A model generated the notes under the pieces. The model searched no databases. It was given only the letters and a program-made list of their open reading frames with translations, and was not told the origin of the DNA. The position numbers and the translations under genes are program-made. This document shows, piece by piece, positions 1 through 11,415 of a stretch of 64,000 nt of DNA; position 1 is the first letter of the stretch, and the number at the start of each line of letters is the position of its first letter. The DNA lies in assembly GCA_017311315.1 (NCBI GenBank), contig CM029670.1, positions 28,516,949 to 28,580,948 of the forward strand, written 5' to 3'. The DNA is from Dendrocalamus latiflorus. Lineage: Eukaryota; Streptophyta; Magnoliopsida; Poales; Poaceae.

Positions 1-230
1 CTTGTCTATTTATCTTGGCCGGGATTTTGAATTTCAGTTTTATCGGTTGTGTTAGCTTTTTCGCCAAGCTCGTTCAAATATTTCTTGTCAGTTAGCTATT
101 AGTTTTCATTGAGCTTTTGGTTCTCTCTCACTCGGTGCTATCGGAGAAGAACATTTTATCTGGTACTTGTGGGGAACGATTTTTAGGTCGACATTCACCC
201 CCCCCCCTCTGTCGCCATTTCGGTCCAACA
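1..230 (+). repeat. Copia-A 5' LTR, 3'-terminal part
   Basis: This is the end of the 5' LTR and finishes ...GGTCCAACA, matching 10290-10519 over all 230 bases with no difference I could see. A C-rich run lies at about 198-207. The rest of the LTR lies left of the window. Confidence 0.93.
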
Positions 231-232
231 AT

Positions 233-248
233 TGGTATCTGAGCCGGT
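233..248 (+). promoter_or_regulatory. Copia-A primer-binding site
   Basis: TGGTATCTGAGCC lies 2 bp after the LTR end. It matches the usual initiator-Met tRNA primer-binding sequence of plant copia elements (TGGTATCAGAGC) with one mismatch. Minus-strand DNA synthesis would start here. Confidence 0.85.
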
Positions 249-286
249 TAGCTCTTTTCAATAGATCTTAACCGGTCTCAAGAGCC

Positions 287-3229
287 ATGGCGACGGACAA
301 GTACTCGACCAAGCCGCCCGTTTTCGATGGCATCGATTACCCCTTCTGGAAGAGCCGAATGGAGACATACATCCAGGCTCAGGGGTACGCTATCTGGCGC
401 AAGGTCAAGGTCCGGTTTGTTGTTCCTGCCGATGAGAACATCAATGCTGGGAATATGCATGATGTTGAGGCAAACGCTAAGGCAAGGAACATCATCATCC
501 AGGGCCTGAGTCGTAGCGAGTTCGATCGCATCTCCCACCTGTCGTCCGCCTACGATATCTGGGTGACCCTCGACGCATACCATGAGGGCACCACCCAGAT
601 CAAGACGGTTCGACAGGACAAGTTCAAGCGCGAATACAACAAATTCGAGATGCTTGCTGGTGAGTCCCTAGATGAGTGCTTCGCACGTTTTCACAAGATC
701 TTGAGCAACCTCCGAGCGGTCGGTCTCACATACCCCGACTCGGACAACGCTCGTCAGATACTTGCAGCACTCGATCTGCGAGTGTGGGAGATGAAAGTGA
801 CCACCATCAAAGACACGACAGACCTCTCGACCTTGACTCTTGACGCGCTGTACTCGCGCCTCAAGACTCACGAGATTGACGTTGTCTCTCGTAGGTCGAA
901 GTCACAGTCGATGGCCTTGGTCACCGATCCCAGTTCAGCTTCTGGTCTCTCTTCTGAGTCTTCTTGCGGTTTCTCCCTTGCTGCTCTCTGTGACATAACT
1001 GATGATCAGTTAGAGCAGCTTGCGGATGATCAGCTGGCCCTCCTAGCCCGAAGGTTTTCCCATGCCTACAAGGGTAGGAGAGACAGAAAGAGAGGAGGAC
1101 CAGTCATCTGCTTCGAGTGTGGTGGCCCCAACCACATCCGAGCAAACTGCCCCAAGCTTGGAAAGGGTAAAGGTGACTACGGCGGTTCGGGCAAGAACGA
1201 CTACACCGACAAGAACCGCAACACGAAGCCTTCAGCACCTGCTCCGGGAAAGAAGAAGTTCCGCAACTTCGGGAAGGCCAAGAAGCTCTTCCACCGCGTC
1301 CTCACCGCCTTCGACGACCTCGACCTCAGCGAGGTGGAGGGATGGAGCGACGACGACGGGACAGGTGACCAAGAGCCCAAGGATGGCGGCGACGACTTCT
1401 CCGGCATGTGCTTCATGGCCCTCGAGGGCGAACTCAGTGACAGCGAGCTGTACTCCGACTCGGACGAGGTATGTCCCTCCTATGACCAACTTAATGAAGC
1501 TTTCCTTAAGCTAGGAGGTTTTCATGCTAGAGCTAGGACTAGGTGTACCGAGTTAGAGAAGGAAGTAGATAGACTGTCACGGGAGCTTACTTCTCTTACA
1601 TCTGCTCCCTCCCGTGACGACTGTGATACATGCTGTGCTTTGCTGGGTGATTTGGAGAAGTTAAGGACCTCACATGATAGTGTGTCCTCCGAGCTTGATT
1701 CTATTAAGGTGGAGAATGTTAGTCTGCTTGCTGAGTTAGAGTTGAGTAGGATGGCTGTTACCCTACTTACTACTGATGAGACTACTTCTCCCACCTCATG
1801 TGAGGATAAGGACATTGCTGCTAGAGGACCTTATGCCATGCTCCTTGATCTGCCCGATCCTTGTAAAAATTGCAATAATTTGAAGATGAACTTAAAACGG
1901 GCAGATCATAAAATTGCTGAACTCCAAGCTTCTTTACTTGAGCCGATTGATTCATGCTTGAACTGTCCTAAGTTAACTGCTGAACTTGAAGCTGTCTCCA
2001 AACAGTTTCAAGAAATGATTGATCATGATAGGAAGTTGGCTCAGTTTGCTTCTAAGGACCCTGTTAGCTCACCATGCATTAATTGTAACAAACTAAAATC
2101 TGACTTGATTGCATTGGATGAGAAATGTGTGAAGCTAACTAAGGACCTTCTAGAGAAGCCACATTCTGCTTGTAATGTGATTGTGGAGAAGGGGGAGAAG
2201 CCCCAGGGTAAGGTTGAGACGCTTAGCGACGTGAACCAACTGGCTAGCAGTAGGACTGTCCCTTCAGAGTCGGCTGTGCGTGCACAAGCCATTCTTCCCT
2301 CTGCTGTTGGTTCTTCATCTGCTCCCTTACCTCCTGTTGTTCCCTCTTCCCCTTGCTCTTCTTGCACCTCTCTCTTTCGGGAGTGTCAGTACCTTATGAA
2401 CACTCTCGAGAGATTTGTAGGAGGCAAGAAGAAGCTTAATCTTATTCTAGACCAATCCAAGATTTGCAAGTTCAATCAAGGTCTAGGATATGATTTTTAT
2501 GAGGATATGAGGAAGCATCCACCTGCTATTCTCCGACCCATAGTAGGAGGTGTGATCGAGGTCGAGCCCAGATCTGATGAGGTTAAATTCAAATCAGCGG
2601 GCTTTGTCCAAGGGATCTCTGACAGGAAGGTGAGTCCACCTGCTGCTTCGGCCTCTCAGAAGGCGAAGCCTGACCGTGCTACTTCTACCTCTCAGAGGAT
2701 GAAGTATCACTGCACCTTCTGTCAGAAGGATGGACACACGGTTGATCGATGCTTCAGGCGCGCCAAGATCGCGCGTAGAGACCGTGTTGAGTCTCTTAGG
2801 CGTATTCAGGGTCAGCCCCAGATCCTGAGTGCACCTAGGACTAGCACGAGGTCTAGGGTTACTGCTGTTGATGGGTTTGGGCAGCATCGAGGACTTGGTT
2901 TTTCTGAGTTTTCTGTTTTCCGTCCTCATGCTGCCTCTGGTCGTGTCTTCCGCCGTCCAGAGGGTAGATCTCGGTTTCCCCGTCGAGATAGCTATCCGCG
3001 GCGTGATCAGCATGTTGCCGGTGTTCCGACTCGCTCTCCCGTAGCAGTTGGACCCCGCAACAGCTTCAGGTCTGCTCACAGACCTTCTGCTTCTTTGAGT
3101 CACGGAGAGCGTAGGGTAGATAGCGGTCAGTCGTGTTTGACTACTTCATCTGCTCCACGTGTTACTCAGTATTGGGTGCCAAAATCACTTTTGATTTATC
3201 CCAGTACTGAGACTTTACTCTCTCGTTGA
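287..3229 (+). CDS. Copia-A Gag polyprotein (980 codons)
   Basis: This encodes the structural Gag that packages element RNA in virus-like particles. The N-terminal part (about residues 1-200) resembles the copia gag/UBN2 region. A CCHC zinc knuckle (CFECGGPNHIRANC) lies near residues 275-288. A second CCHC-like motif (CTFCQKDGHTVDRC) lies near residue 810. Between them is an acidic, coiled-coil-prone stretch carrying about five short Cys-pair modules (CDTC, CKNC, CLNC, CINC, CSSC), each followed by a leucine-rich helix. At 980 residues it is several times longer than a minimal copia Gag. The ATG at 287 lies 57 bp after the LTR end and has no in-frame competitor upstream. The frame ends at TGA 3227-3229, and pol overlaps it in the -1 frame. 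Confidence 0.85.
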   Translation: MATDKYSTKPPVFDGIDYPFWKSRMETYIQAQGYAIWRKVKVRFVVPADENINAGNMHDVEANAKARNIIIQGLSRSEFDRISHLSSAYDIWVTLDAYHEGTTQIKTVRQDKFKREYNKFEMLAGESLDECFARFHKILSNLRAVGLTYPDSDNARQILAALDLRVWEMKVTTIKDTTDLSTLTLDALYSRLKTHEIDVVSRRSKSQSMALVTDPSSASGLSSESSCGFSLAALCDITDDQLEQLADDQLALLARRFSHAYKGRRDRKRGGPVICFECGGPNHIRANCPKLGKGKGDYGGSGKNDYTDKNRNTKPSAPAPGKKKFRNFGKAKKLFHRVLTAFDDLDLSEVEGWSDDDGTGDQEPKDGGDDFSGMCFMALEGELSDSELYSDSDEVCPSYDQLNEAFLKLGGFHARARTRCTELEKEVDRLSRELTSLTSAPSRDDCDTCCALLGDLEKLRTSHDSVSSELDSIKVENVSLLAELELSRMAVTLLTTDETTSPTSCEDKDIAARGPYAMLLDLPDPCKNCNNLKMNLKRADHKIAELQASLLEPIDSCLNCPKLTAELEAVSKQFQEMIDHDRKLAQFASKDPVSSPCINCNKLKSDLIALDEKCVKLTKDLLEKPHSACNVIVEKGEKPQGKVETLSDVNQLASSRTVPSESAVRAQAILPSAVGSSSAPLPPVVPSSPCSSCTSLFRECQYLMNTLERFVGGKKKLNLILDQSKICKFNQGLGYDFYEDMRKHPPAILRPIVGGVIEVEPRSDEVKFKSAGFVQGISDRKVSPPAASASQKAKPDRATSTSQRMKYHCTFCQKDGHTVDRCFRRAKIARRDRVESLRRIQGQPQILSAPRTSTRSRVTAVDGFGQHRGLGFSEFSVFRPHAASGRVFRRPEGRSRFPRRDSYPRRDQHVAGVPTRSPVAVGPRNSFRSAHRPSASLSHGERRVDSGQSCLTTSSAPRVTQYWVPKSLLIYPSTETLLSR

Positions 3230-6200
3230 CTCAGGTTCGCCGGGCAGAGAAGGGAAAGGTTTGGCTCGTCGACTCCGGGTGTTCACGACACATGACCGGA
3301 GATTCCCGTTGGTTTTCTTCCCTTGCCCGTGCTCCAGGTGATGAGTCAATCACCTTCGGAGATGCTTCGTCTGGGCGCGTCATCGCCAAAGGTACTGTGC
3401 GCATTAATGATTCTTTCATTTTGAAAGATGTGGCCTTGGTTAGTAAGCTGCAGTACAATTTGCTTTCAGTTTCTCAGCTTACCGATGACGGTTTCGAGGT
3501 GAGCTTTAAGAAAAATGCTTGTAAAATTCTTGATTCTTCGGGTAGTCTGGTTTGCGGGATTTCTCGTTATGGGAGGATCTTTCGTGCTGATTTTTCTGAG
3601 TCTTCTAGTGATCCTCTCATGTGTTTAGTTGCTTCTGAGTCCCGCGACCTCTTTTTCTGGCATAGGAGACTTGGTCATATCGGATTTGACCATTTGACCC
3701 GAGTTAGCGGCCACGATCTCATTCGTGGTCTGCCTAAACTCAAGATGGTCAAAGATCTTGTTTGCTCTCCATGCCGGCACGGCAAGATGGTTGCCGCTTC
3801 TCACCCTCCGGTCACAGTTACTATGACCGATGCACCGGGACAGCTGCTCCACATGGACACAGTTGGACCAGCTCGAGTGCAGTCAGCAGGAGGGAAGTGG
3901 TATGTTCTTGTTGTGGTCGATGACTTCTCGAGGTATTCTTGGGTATTTTTCTTAGCCTCGAAGGATGAGACATTTTCACATTTCTGAGGTCTTTTCGGTA
4001 GGCTTTCTGTTGAGCTCCCGGGTGCCTTACAAGCGATCCGCAGTGACAATGGCACGGAGTTCAGGAATTCCTACTTCGAGAGTTTCTGTGGTGAGACAGG
4101 TGTGGAGCACCAGTTCTCTTCTCCGCACGTCCCACAACAAAATGGAGTTGTGGAGAGAAAGAACCGTACCTTGGTCGAGATGGCCAGGACGATGCTTGAT
4201 GAGTACTCTACACTGCGGAAGTTTTGGGCTGAGGCTATAGCTACCGCGTGCCATGTCTCAAATCGAGTATTTCTTAGGGCACACTTGCATCGCACTTCTT
4301 ATGAGTTGAGATACAGGCGAAAGCCCAGCGTCTCTCATTTTCGTGTGTTTGGTTGCAAGTGCTTTATTCTGAAGTCCGGGAACCTAGATAAGTTCGAGTC
4401 ACGTTCTTGTGATGGGATCTTTCTAGGTTACTCGCCTTCTTCGCGGGCTTATAGGGTCTGGAACTGCGAGTCTAGCAAAATGGTAGAGACCTGTGAGATG
4501 ACCTTTGACGAGGCCAGTCCGGGGACTAGGCCCGATATCTCAGGTTCTTTAGAGCAGTCCGAGACCATCTTTGTGGATGATGAGGATGATGGAGACGACG
4601 GTTGTCTACCTGATCCTGTCCCTCATCCACCCCTTGAGGTGCCGTCTTCCACCGCACCTCGAGGCGATCAGCCCATGCCTTCTGCTTCTTCTGGAGCTGG
4701 TGGCTCTGTTCCTACCTCGTCAGCTCACGAGGTAGAGGCCACTTTTTCATCTCATCCTGGACCTCCTAGACATATCCAGAAAGCTCATCCTTCAGAGCAG
4801 ATCATTGGAGACCTTTTCGAGCGTGTTACCCGCTCAAAATCTGGCTTATCTCAATTCTGTCTCCATTCTGCTTTCATTGCCTCCTTTGAGCCTAAAGATG
4901 TCTCTCATGCTTTATCTGATGAGTCTTGGGTCAATGCCATGCATGAGGAGCTAGAAAATTTTGAGAGGAACAAGGTCTGGTCGCTTGTCGAGCCCCCGCG
5001 AGGTCACAATATTATTGGAACTAAGTGGGTGTTCAAGAACAAGCAGAGCGAGGATGGAGTGGTTATTCGAAACAAGGCTAGACTGGTTGCTCAGGGGTTC
5101 TCCCAGGTTGAAGGTCTAGATTTCGAGGAGACCTTTGCCCCTGTAGCTAGACTTGAAGCCATTAGAATCCTGCTTGCTTTTGCAGCTTCTAAGGGTTTCA
5201 AGCTTTACCAGATGGACGTCAAGAGTGCCTTTCTCAATGGCCTTATTGAGGAAGAGGTCTACGTCCGACAGCCTCCTGGTTTCGAAAACCCCAAATACCC
5301 AAACCATGTCTTTAAGCTTTCCAAAGCGTTGTATGGACTTAAGCAGGCCCCCAGGGCTTGGTATGAGAGGCTTAAGTCCTACTTGTTGAGTCATGGGTTT
5401 GAAATGGGTAAAGTTGATAAGACCTTGTTCATCCGCCGGCTTGGCGCTGACCTTCTGCTCGTCCAGATCTATGTCGATGACATTATCTTTGGCGGCTCTT
5501 CCCATACTCTGGTTTCCCAGTTCTCGGATGTCATGAGCACCGAGTTTGAAATGAGTATGATGGATGAGTTGACCTTCTTCCTTGGCTTCCAAATTAAGCA
5601 GACTCGGGAGGGTACATTTCTTCATCAAGGAAAGTACACTCGTGACCTCCTGAAGCGCTTCGATATGAGTGATGGTAAGCCGGTGTCAACTCCCATGGCT
5701 TCGACAGCCTATCTTGACCCAGATGAGGATGGCGAGCCAGTTGATCAGAAAGAGTTCAGAAGTATGATCGGCTCCCTTCTTTACCTCACTGCCTCGAGAC
5801 CAGACATACACTTCTCAGTGTGTCTGTGTGCTCGTTTTCAGGCCTCTCCTCGCGTATCTCACCGTCAGGCGGTGAAGCGCATCTTTCGGTACCTTCGAGC
5901 TACCATTGACTATGGTATCTGGTACTCTTCCTCATCCTGTCTTTCCCTGAGAGCCTTTTCGGATGCAGACTTCGCTGGCTGTAGGATAGATAGGAAGAGC
6001 ACTTCCGGCACCTGCCAATTCATTGGCACTTCTCTCGTTTCCTGGTCTTCGAGGAAGCAGTCCGGTGTTGCACAGTCCACTGCAGAGGCCGAGTACGTTG
6101 CTGCTGCCAGTTGTTGCAGCCAGGTACTTTGGATGGTTTCGACCCTGCGGGACTTTGGGTTAGCTTTAGACAGTGTTCCACTCTTTTGTGATAATACGTC

Positions 6201-6420
6201 TGCGATTAACATCGCTAAGAACCCAGTGCAGCACTCTCGGACCAAGCATATTGATATTCGTTTCCACTTCCTTAGAGACCATGTAGAGAAGGGTGACATA
6301 GTGCTCCATTTTGTGGAGAGTGACCACCAGTTGGCAGATATCTTCACCAAGCCTTTGGATAGTTCGAGGTTTTCAGCTCTGCGGGGAGAGCTTGGGGTGG
6401 TGTGTTCTTACGGATTGTAG
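3211..6420 (+). pseudogene. Copia-A Pol polyprotein (PR-IN-RT-RH), one in-frame stop
   Basis: The pol frame is open from 3211 and overlaps the end of gag in the -1 frame. Domains in order are: aspartic protease (DSGCSRHMTG, about 3270); the GAG-pre-integrase zinc-binding region (about 3655-3790); the integrase core (start near 3850, PQQNGVVERKN near 4130); reverse transcriptase (about 4960-5700, YVDD at 5470-5481); and RNase H (SDADFAG near 5960, ending at 6420). One TGA at 3985-3987 interrupts the integrase core. Reading resumes in the same frame directly after it, so this is a point nonsense mutation and not an indel. No canonical slippery heptamer is visible at the gag/pol overlap, so how pol is expressed is unclear. 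The copy is defective but close to intact. Confidence 0.88.
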
Positions 6421-8073
6421 TGAGGGGGAGCTTTGGGCTTTACTGCTTTACTATATTGATTATGCTTCTGTCTCATTTCTGTTGCATTGCACTCGGGGTG
6501 CATTTGGGTTTAGTCCTTCCAGCATAGGTTAGAGTGCTTCTCTTGCCGAGATGCTTAGACTTCTAACTCTTATCTTGTGCTTCCAGGATTAGCTGCTTCT
6601 TATCTCACTAGGTCGAGCTCACTCACTTCTTGTAGGTTCTAGCGAGGGTTGGGCCACCCTCGGGTAGACAGGGTACGTGTTTGCTCTCTAGTGTGTGATT
6701 TACTGTCAGCTGATTGTCCTGGAGTCATATGGGGTAGATGAGAGTCAGTCTGAGCCATAGTTGCCTCTATATCTTTTCTATGCTTTAAGGACTGCCTGTT
6801 TGCTGTTTTCTTTCCCAGCTTCTCGATTCTTTTGCTTTGGTTCAGGGGGAATTCAATTGGGAGCTTCTGGAGCTTAATTCTGACATAACTCAACTTGAAC
6901 TAAAAGTTGCATCTAATGTTGAGGGGGAGCTGGTCTTTCATGCATTTTCAGCATTTCGCATTATAATCAAACTGCATTGAGCCTTGATTATTATCCTGTT
7001 ATGACATGCTTCAATGCTTAGCTTGCTAAATTTATCATGAGTTCATATGTGTAGACTAGCGTTTGCCATGATAAGTTAAGTAAAATTGATCAACTTAAAT
7101 TAAACTTGTCATGCTAGCATTTGAGTTTAGTCTTTCTTGAGCTATCCTTTTATGATTCATGCCATGTCAAATAGGCTGAGTAGAGCGTTGAATCTATATT
7201 GAGCCTTAGTTTGAGCTGTTTTAGTCTCCTGATGATACATGAGTTAGTACAATGTGTTAAAAAGCAAAAAGATCTCTTTTGTGCGAAAAAACTGATCTCA
7301 CCAATTCTTTCCTATGAGACGGCTTGCCATTGCACTTGGCATGAACTTAGGGGGAGTTTTGGATGACCTAGACTATCTTCTTAAGCTTCTTGCTTGGAGT
7401 AGTCGCATAAGGCTTGAGATCTAGCACATGATAAAACAAAGTGTTGGTTGACAACCACCATATTTGTGCGAAAAAACTGATTTCACCAATTCCTTCTCAT
7501 GAGACAGCTTGCCATTGCACTAGGCATGAACTCAGGGGGAGTTTTGGATGACCTAGACTATCTTCTTAAGCTTATTGCTTGGAGTAGTCGCATAAGACTT
7601 GAGATCTAGCACATAAACAAAAATTGGGTTGAAAACAACCATATGCTTTCAAAAGACAATGTTTAATGTGCTCAATTTGCTTAATCTACAATCAGAACCA
7701 AGTACCTTAACCAATGTTTCAATCTTGAGCTTATAGCACTCTATTTGGACTCAATGTTAGCTTCTTTGTTCCGCTTAGCTTATTGACATGGCCTGCATCA
7801 TCCTTGGATGTCTCTAGCTAGACTTTACTCATTGATGACTTGACTTGCCCACAAAATGCATTACATTTCAGATTGTCATCTTTGTGCTCTAGTTGGTTTA
7901 TATATATGTCGTCATGATCTAGATAGCGTTTTTTTTAGTTATGGCTTGGTGTATTACATTATGGTCAATATGGATAATTCTCATGGCTCTAAATGCTTAA
8001 ATAAACAAACTTCAGCCATATTCACCCATTGACATGTCATATTCTCTCTATTGCATCTTGATGCGTTTATTGC
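6421..8073 (+). other. Copia-A post-pol spacer, no long ORF
   Basis: About 1.65 kb lies between the pol stop and the polypurine tract. Some SIRE-type relatives carry an envelope-like ORF here. No open frame beyond about 90 codons exists in this copy and none looks coding. Several GGGGGAG-type purine blocks are scattered through it (for example at 6422, 6924, 7350 and 7535). Confidence 0.6.
7281..7620 (+). repeat. Direct duplication, period about 185 bp, in Copia-A spacer
   Basis: The stretch beginning GTGCGAAAAAACTGAT at 7281 is repeated at 7466 with few changes. It includes the shared block CATGAACT(T/C)AGGGGGAG and the following 'tagactatcttcttaagctt' text. It is a two-copy tandem duplication within the non-coding spacer. 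Confidence 0.85.
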
Positions 8074-8103
8074 CAAAAGGGGGAGAATAGAGAAGAAAAA
8101 GTC
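8074..8103 (+). promoter_or_regulatory. Copia-A polypurine tract
   Basis: A nearly pure purine run (AAAAGGGGGAGAATAGAGAA and onward) ends just before TGTTGGGAAC. It has the position and composition of the primer for plus-strand synthesis and fixes the 3' LTR start at 8104. Confidence 0.8.
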
Positions 8104-10519
8104 TGTTGGGAACAGTTTAGAGCTTTGGAGATCAATTTGCTCTTTCAGTAGTTGCTCTAGTGTTTCTTCTGTCGACATGGTCATTAGCTTCATTTCATTT
8201 TGTGGACCATGTTGGATTCTTCAAACTCAAACTCTTCTAAAAGCTTTTTCTGAGTTTGTCAATAGACTCATCAAGGGGGAGATTGAGAGACCATGTGGTC
8301 GTGTCTCCATGAGAGTGATGAGTAATTGACAAGGGTTTAGGTCAGTCGAGTTTGGTTTGAGTAGTTCGGAGTCGAGTCGTTGCGTGGCGCAATCGGGCTC
8401 GGTCGGACTTTGGTCAAACTTGGTCATTTGGGCTTAGGATGTATATTCTAATGTTTCGATAGGTTTGGACTTCGTTTGTGGTAAGTGTGATGGTATTTAC
8501 GCTTTCATGTGTCGAGCGGTGCTATTTGACGTGTTTTCTTGTCTGTGTGACTGCAGGACATCGGGTGGAGTCGTGGCGAGACACGTGGACCGGACTAGGC
8601 GCAGGTGGCGCTGAGGTCAGAACGGTCGGGATGTGTCGAAGACGACGTAGACTCGAGGTGGTTGCGAGGCGTGCGAGGCAAGGAGCGCGGAAGCTTCCCG
8701 GAAGGTGCAAGAGGGGCGAATCGGGAAATTCGCGAGGCTGCACAAGCGGGAGCGGGCGCCGTTGGATTTAGCAGGCGTAACGGGGCGGAGACCCGTTAGC
8801 CAAGGCTATAAATAGGATTGAGGGGCTGCATGCCCACTTGAGCATTTTGGAGGGAATTAGGGTTAGCTCTAGTCAAAAGAGGCTTTAGGAGTTGGTTTTC
8901 CTTTAGTCTTTAGTGGTTGGAGAGGCAGAGTCTGGTGCTCCCTCTGTCCCCTATGATGTGTTCTAGGTGATAGAACAGGGTGTGGTTTATCCCTTCAAGT
9001 ATTCATGGTTGAGGTGGAGTGAAGGAGAGGGAGAGGATGAGTTGAGAGTCATGTAATCATTCCTGGTGCTAATGTACATGCGTATTGTGACTCCTTTGTG
9101 TTCCATTTGATCCAAGAAATGAAATCTCTGAAGTTATTTTCTGTTCTTGGTCTCAGTTCTTCGATGCCCTCTTTCTGTGATTTGTGACTTTTTGATTTCT
9201 GAGTTCTTGCTTGCTGGAGTGTGCCAAAATGGGTTGCTTGATGATGGGATGTTGGTTTTAGACCAATTGGTCAGGTTCCCCTAAGAGCAAATCAAGAGTA
9301 ATCTCAGATTTTCAGATTTGGCCTCCTCTGTTCATGAACTCCAGTTCTAGGGTTTTGTTGCTGTGTGATATTCCCTTTGCGAAATCATTTGAAATTTGGC
9401 ATGAAGACTCTATGGGCTATTAGTTAGCTATCTGCAAAATCTCATGACCAAAGGTTCAAGGGTTTGATGGGAATTTAAATTCTTGTGCTCTCTCTGTAGT
9501 TACACCTTCATTTCTAGGGTTTAGGTTTATTTCTCATTTCTCTTTTTGTGATGGCATGATTCTTGGTCTGGAGTAGCCCATGGGTATTCCTAACATGTTT
9601 GCAAAGTATCATGGCCATGGGATCAAAGATGGAGGAGAAATTTGAGATTTGGTGAAGCTTCCTGTAACTTTCAGCTTTTGTGTTCTAATCTGAAATTTGT
9701 AGTCTTAAGTTGAGTTTTATTGGTGTCCTAAGTCTCTTGGGCTATTATAATCTTTTCCATACTATTCTGGACCAAGAGGATCAAAGGGAAGTCACAAAAT
9801 TGACCTGAGTTCAAAATCTGAAATCTCTGAATTCCTATTGTTAGAAACTCTGTTTGCAGTACCCCCTGTTTCCCTTCATTTTCAGTCTGAAGTTTCCTTC
9901 AGTTTTTGGCCACTAACAGTCCTTGTATGTGGCTGGTTGTTCCCAGCCTGCAGTGTGCATTACTTGCAGCCAAAAACCTGTCCCAAGAAGTTCCTTGCAG
10001 CAGCAAGTTGTTGCCCCCAAATTGTTGTTCGGCTGGGATCAAAAACTGCATTCAATTTGCTCTTTTTCTCACCTTTTGGTATGCAACAATTACTGCATTC
10101 AGCACCACTGTTCAGCTGAACTGCACTACTTTATTTTAGTCTACTGCAAGCACTCTTGGGTGGAGCAAATCTGAATTTTTCAGCAAGACTTTCCTCTCTT
10201 TTTAGACCAATGCAGTGAACAGTTTTTAGTAACATTCGGCCAGCAGTTTTTCTGCACATTTCCTTTTGGGCTGCATGTATTTTATTGGTCTTGTCTATTT
10301 ATCTTGGCCGGGATTTTGAATTTCAGTTTTATCGGTTGTGTTAGCTTTTTCGCCAAGCTCGTTCAAATATTTCTTGTCAGTTAGCTATTAGTTTTCATTG
10401 AGCTTTTGGTTCTCTCTCACTCGGTGCTATCGGAGAAGAACATTTTATCTGGTACTTGTGGGGAACGATTTTTAGGTCGACATTCACCCCCCCCCCTCTG
10501 TCGCCATTTCGGTCCAACA
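8104..10519 (+). repeat. Copia-A 3' LTR (2416 bp)
   Basis: It starts TGTTGG right after the polypurine tract and ends CCAACA, giving six-base inverted termini. The last 230 bp are identical to the 5' LTR end at 1-230. The U3 promoter lies near 8807. No convincing coding region is present; the short ORFs at 9838-10174 are fortuitous. The 5-bp sequence after it (10520-10524, CTATC) is the expected target duplication, but its partner is outside the window. Confidence 0.88.
8807..8814 (+). promoter_or_regulatory. Copia-A LTR TATA box
   Basis: TATAAATA lies 703 bp into the LTR in a GC-rich setting, so transcription should start near 8840. The 5' LTR copy that would drive this element lies outside the window. 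Confidence 0.7.
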
Positions 10520-11331
10520 CTATCTATCCCAAGAAAAGTATATATAGGATCTTCTTGATCGTGCCTCTCTTACTGATCAGCGCACGGCTGAGACTCCTAT
10601 AGAGCTCAATGTTCATCTTCGTCCCATTGATAGTGAGCCTCTTACTGATCCTACTCACTATCGCCATCTTGTTAGGAACCATGTTTATCTTAGTGTCACT
10701 TTTTCTGACATTTCGTATCTTGTGCATATCGTGAGTCAGTTTATTTTTGCTCCCACTCAGCTCCATTACAGTCATGTTCTTTGTGTTCTACGATACATTC
10801 ATGGAACTATCTCTCGTCGTCCCTTTTTTCCTCACTCTAGCTCTTTACAGCTCCAAGTATATTCTGATGCCACCTGGGCTAGTGATCACTCTGATCATCG
10901 GTCTCTCTATGCCTATTGTATTTTTCTTGGTGGTTTTCTTATCGCTTGGAAGACTAAGAAGCAGACAACAGTTTCTCATTTGAGTGCTGAGACTGGGTTG
11001 CGAGCTATGGCTTTGTTGACTATGGAGGTTACTTGGCTACAGTGGTTACTTGAGGATTTTGGTGTTTTTGTTTCTGCACCGACTCCTCTTTTGTCTGATA
11101 GTACAGGTGCTATTAGCGTTGCTAAAAATCCGCTAAAGTATGAGCTTACAAAGGATATTGGTGTTGATGTTCCTACATGCGGATACAGGTGCAGGACCAG
11201 GTTGTTGTTTTTCAGTATGTGCCTTCAAAGATTTAGTTGGCAGACTTCTTCACAAAGGCACAGACCAGAGCTAAGCACAGCTTCTATCTCTCCAAACTTC
11301 GTGTTATTGATCCACCATAAATTTGAGGGGG
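10520..11331 (+). pseudogene. Copia-B remnant: RT end and RNase H, decayed
   Basis: This is the C-terminal part of a different, older copia pol. Recognisable pieces are a stretch like the usual '..RYLRGT' motif (LRYIHGTISRRPFF near 10790), VYSDATWASD near 10855, WKTKKQTTVS near 10950, and STGAISVAKNP near 11100. The downstream part is scrambled by frameshifts. The 5' part must lie left of the window, on the other side of Copia-A, which inserted into it. It ends in a purine run, AAATTTGAGGGGG, at 11319-11331. Confidence 0.85.
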
Positions 11332-11415
11332 TGTTATCTGCATATATGCTATACCTGTATATGTATATATACTAACCTATTGGCCTTATGATGAATACAA
11401 ACGATGTTCATAACA
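11332..11415 (+). repeat. Copia-B 3' LTR candidate (84 bp)
   Basis: This stretch starts TGTTAT directly after the purine tract and ends ATAACA, a perfect six-base inverted terminus. It contains a TATA-rich stretch and GATGAATACAAA. An 84-bp LTR is unusually short, so the LTR could instead be longer and continue rightwards. Confidence 0.5.

Larger units (their letters stand above)
1..10519 (+). mobile_element. Copia-A: Ty1/copia LTR retrotransposon, 5' end outside window
   Basis: The last 230 bp of the 5' LTR (1-230) recur base for base at 10290-10519, the end of the 3' LTR. Between them lie, in order, a PBS, gag, pol (protease, integrase, RT, RNase H), a 1.65-kb non-coding spacer, a polypurine tract and a 2.4-kb 3' LTR. 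Integrase lies before RT, which defines Ty1/copia. Long LTRs, a very large gag and a long post-pol spacer fit the SIRE/Maximus-type branch (inference). The element sits inside an older copia remnant that resumes at 10520. The target duplication cannot be checked because the left flank is outside the window. Identical LTR ends argue for recent insertion. Confidence 0.93.

Noticed and set aside
9838..10174. Cysteine-rich small ORFs in the Copia-A LTR
   Set aside because: Three overlapping frames in LTR U5-side DNA with no signal-peptide or family pattern.
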